Origin: a virus
Direction: 5' to 3' (one strand)
Virus record (IMG/VR): IMGVR_UViG_3300042893_000573
Span: 1 to 43,588 of that record
DNA length: 43,588 bases
The notes beneath the pieces are model-generated. The model saw only the letters and a program-made list of their open reading frames with translations. It was not told the DNA's origin and did not search any database. Of this stretch, positions 40,692 to 43,588 are shown in pieces; the first letter of the stretch is position 1; each line of letters opens with the position of its first letter. Both the position numbers and the translations under genes were made by a program.

Positions 40692-43588
40692 TTATATTTG
40701 TAGTGCTAATGAGAACGGAGTTACTAATGAAAATAGAGATTTACTAAATGTTCTACCCACAAGAGTACCAGTTGCCTGATTAATACTCAATCCAGTACCA
40801 ATTCTAAAGTCACCACTTTCATTACCGGATGTGAAGAAGATTCTACCTCCACCCAATTCGGTAATTTCAAATAATGGATTTGCAACACCACTACCACCCT
40901 GATTCGGAGGGAGTGCTTTGAATGTTACACCACTACCATTATAAGAGTAGTCAATACCAGTTGCCACAATTAGAGAACCAAATGTTTCCAATGGTGCCCC
41001 TGCTGCTATAAACTCTGCTTTAGTTCTTAAATAACGATTTGTTTCCAAAGTTTCTAATAACTGGTCTCTAGTCACAGCTATTGCACTTCCGTACTGACCA
41101 TCGTAATATGAAGATGCTGCTCTGATTCCTCTTTCGTTTCCACCATACAATAAATCAGTCACACACGCATCTACAATAAATCCAGTATCACGCGAACAAC
41201 TTGCCTCATTATATACTAAATATGGAAATGCTCCATTTGTGTATCCAATTGCTCTTTGTTTTAATTCATCCTTACCAGCTTTTAATCTTTCAGCTGCTTG
41301 TCTTCTCTTAGTTGCGGGTGCTAAATAAGTTAATAAAGTATTTGCTACAATTTTTTCAGATATTCCTCTTGCGAAGTTTATACCATCTATCGTTTGTTTC
41401 TTTTGTCCATTATTATCACCATAACTATCCACAATTGCTACTGATGGGAATTTGTAATAATATGAACCTGCTTCAATACTTCTTTCATTACCACCATATA
41501 CTAAGTCAGTTCTAATTGCATCTATGATAAATCCTAAATCTCTAGAACAACTTACTTCATTATATTTTAAGTTACTCCAAGAAGAACTTAAGAATGTTAT
41601 AGTTTCTTTTTGTATTAATTCTTTATTATCTGTCAATAATTTTGCAGTATCTATTAAAGATGCGGACGGTACTAAATACGTTGGATTGATTACTACTTTT
41701 TTAGCTATCTTTCCAGCATATCTGATACCAGTAAGAGTTGGGTCTAATTGATTTTGAGTTGATGGTACACCTTTATTGATTGCGTTAGAAGGATATAAGT
41801 AATAATACTGTCCTGCTATTACACTTCTTTCTTGTCCACCATATAATACATCCGTTGCCGCGGCATCTATTAGGTATCCAACATCTCTCTTACATGTTGC
41901 TTCGTTATAATATACACTACTCCAAGACGAAGATACATAAGCGATAGTTTCAGCTGCTACAAATGATTTATTCTTTCTTAATAAATCAAATGATGCAGAT
42001 ACTTCAGTTGATGCGGTTACAAATGTTTTACCACCTACAATGTTTTGTGCTACTCTACTTGCGTAGTTTATACCATCAATTGTTTGTCCTAATTGCCCTA
42101 CACCATCACCATCTCCCAATAAGATTGCTTTTGATGGATATTTGTAATAGAAGTCACCAGCTATTACACTTCTTTCATTTCCTCCATATAATAAATCAGT
42201 AGTTGCTGCATCTAATATGTATCCTAAATCTCTAGCACATTTTACTTTATTGTATTCAAAGGTACTCCAACTTGCGGTTAAATAAGCCATACTTTCACTT
42301 ACAATAAATGTTCTATTGTTTCTCAATAATGCTACGGATGATGAAACAGCCAATGAAGCGGTATTAAATGAAAGATTTTGAACTAATTTAGTTGCTAAAC
42401 CTTTTGCGTAATCAATTGCAGTTACAGTTGGGTCTAATTGTGAACCAGTAACTTTTGATGGAGCATCCCAATAAGAAATTCCAGCTAAAGAACTGCTATG
42501 ATTTCCACCATAAAGAATATCACCAGCAACTGCCTCAACAATGTATCTAATATCTCTTGAACAAGTTGTTGAATTGTACTCAAATCCGCTCCAAGATGAA
42601 GATAAGAATGAGATACTTTCACTTTGGATAAATCCTATGTTTTGAATCAACAAATCGTATGCCGCAATTTTAGATAAATTGTTTGATGGAGTTAAACCAG
42701 TAGATTGAGATACAGGTGTAGGTATTAACCAATTGTTTATAGAAGCAGATACTAATCTAGCTGCGTATTTAATTCCATCTATTGTTTCGGTTAATTGAGT
42801 ACCAGTAGCTTGTGATGGGTATAAGTAATAGAACTCCCCAGCTTTGTTACTTCTCTCATTTCCACCATACAATAAATCAGTTGATACCGCATCTAAGATA
42901 TATCCAACATCTCTCTTACACGTTTCTTCGTTGTAGTAGAAATCAGGGTATTTAGCGTTTATGTAAGCAACACTTTCACTTTGTATAAATTTCTTATTGT
43001 TTCTAATTGAATTATAAGAATTTATAGTAGAAGATGAAGTTACATAGAATTGTGCATTTTTGATTACATTTAATGCCAACCCTTTTGCGTATCTAACACC
43101 AGTTAAAGTTGGTTCTAATTGAGAATCGGTAGCTTGAGATGGATAATCATAATAATATCTACCAGCTACTACACTTCTTTCATTTCCACCATATAATAAA
43201 TCGGTTCTTACCGCATCTATAATGTATCCAATATCCCTAGCACACTTAATTTCATCGTATCCAAACTCACTCCAAGAAGAACTTACATAAGCAATACTTT
43301 CACTTTGAATAAATGCCTTATTTTTAGTAAGTGCTTCAAATGATGCTGATATGGTAGCTGATGAAGATATGTGAGTTAATAAAATATTTTGTACAACATT
43401 TTCAGCCACACCACTTGCGTATTTGATTGCCGTAATTGTTTGGTCTAATTGTGAACCAGTTGCTTGTGATGGGAAATCAAAATAGAACTTACCATTAAAC
43501 AAAGATGCTGAGTTACCACCATATAAAAGGTCAAATGCAGAACCACTAAGGATTCCAGTCAAATCTCTTTCACATTTACTTTGTGTAT
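40692..43588 (-). CDS. Eight-repeat virion structural protein (partial, 5' end off the window)
   Basis: The frame is open to the right edge: codons before the TTG at 43562 read TQSKCERD and complete a repeat unit, so the true start lies outside the window. At least 965 residues are present. Eight repeats of ~105-130 residues carry CxRDxGYIxDAxxTDLLYGGNERS, an AGxYYYxYPSxA stretch, then QLxxTIDGIxYA and SESIAYVSSSW. The repeat is familiar from large virion proteins of cyanophage-like T4 relatives. The C-terminus (GDFRIGTGLSINQATGTL, then TFSKSLFSLVTPFSLAL) is also a known end piece in that group. It is probably a long fibre or baseplate appendage. The Cys in every repeat is conserved, with no obvious partner Cys in the unit. 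The 305-residue gene follows after 25 bases. Confidence 0.88.
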   Translation of the reverse strand, partial: TQSKCERDLTGILSGSAFDLLYGGNSASLFNGKFYFDFPSQATGSQLDQTITAIKYASGVAENVVQNILLTHISSSATISASFEALTKNKAFIQSESIAYVSSSWSEFGYDEIKCARDIGYIIDAVRTDLLYGGNERSVVAGRYYYDYPSQATDSQLEPTLTGVRYAKGLALNVIKNAQFYVTSSSTINSYNSIRNNKKFIQSESVAYINAKYPDFYYNEETCKRDVGYILDAVSTDLLYGGNERSNKAGEFYYLYPSQATGTQLTETIDGIKYAARLVSASINNWLIPTPVSQSTGLTPSNNLSKIAAYDLLIQNIGFIQSESISFLSSSWSGFEYNSTTCSRDIRYIVEAVAGDILYGGNHSSSLAGISYWDAPSKVTGSQLDPTVTAIDYAKGLATKLVQNLSFNTASLAVSSSVALLRNNRTFIVSESMAYLTASWSTFEYNKVKCARDLGYILDAATTDLLYGGNERSVIAGDFYYKYPSKAILLGDGDGVGQLGQTIDGINYASRVAQNIVGGKTFVTASTEVSASFDLLRKNKSFVAAETIAYVSSSWSSVYYNEATCKRDVGYLIDAAATDVLYGGQERSVIAGQYYYLYPSNAINKGVPSTQNQLDPTLTGIRYAGKIAKKVVINPTYLVPSASLIDTAKLLTDNKELIQKETITFLSSSWSNLKYNEVSCSRDLGFIIDAIRTDLVYGGNERSIEAGSYYYKFPSVAIVDSYGDNNGQKKQTIDGINFARGISEKIVANTLLTYLAPATKRRQAAERLKAGKDELKQRAIGYTNGAFPYLVYNEASCSRDTGFIVDACVTDLLYGGNERGIRAASSYYDGQYGSAIAVTRDQLLETLETNRYLRTKAEFIAAGAPLETFGSLIVATGIDYSYNGSGVTFKALPPNQGGSGVANPLFEITELGGGRIFFTSGNESGDFRIGTGLSINQATGTLVGRTFSKSLFSLVTPFSLALQI

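Overview
The window reads as part of the late (virion) region of a large AT-rich phage with a contractile tail of the T4 type. The clearest homologues are a tail sheath, a 162-residue tail tube, a T4 gp26-like protein, a tape measure, several baseplate proteins, and fibre or decoration proteins of the kind found in aquatic T4-like phages. Every supported gene is on the minus strand, so the transcription order runs from the right edge to the left edge. The host is probably a member of the Bacteroidota. This is inferred from a signal peptide ending in SFGQ, AT-rich leaders without clear Shine-Dalgarno sites, and low GC. It is not proven.

Layout in transcription order. (1) 43588-39749: an eight-repeat virion protein cut by the right edge, then a 305-residue beta-rich virion protein. 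(2) 39681-26905: a giant 3564-residue fibre protein, a PKD plus leucine-rich-repeat protein, a tail-fibre-assembly-like protein and two small fibre or decoration proteins. (3) 26886-17781: a second giant fibre of 2897 residues ending in an S74 self-cleaving chaperone, then a small virion protein. Both giant fibres carry long Gly-(Ser/Thr)-Ser collagen-like stretches. (4) 17628-13357: sheath, tube, gp26-like protein, a 61-codon reading frame probably joined to it by ribosomal frameshifting, and a 76-residue protein. (5) 13341-5377: tape measure followed by baseplate-type proteins, including a LysM protein. (6) 5346-4914: a complete tmRNA gene (ssrA) with an unusually long tag frame and its own terminator. 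(7) 4856-1: a short, divergent family A DNA polymerase, a signal-peptide-bearing DNA/RNA non-specific endonuclease, and a long disordered protein with two nine-proline runs that is cut by the left edge.

The order sheath, tube, chaperone pair, tape measure, baseplate matches tail assembly in many phages and supports the frameshift reading of the gp26-like gene. An A/T motif, 5'-ATATTTATA-3' on the coding strand, recurs 20-28 bases upstream of most genes that follow an intergenic gap. It is a good candidate for the phage's own late promoter. The most interesting points are the tmRNA, the candidate +1/-2 frameshift site, cupredoxin-like domains inside a phage fibre (one with a full set of copper ligands), the shared modules and caps of the two giant collagen-like fibres, and the polymerase and secreted nuclease lying among late genes.
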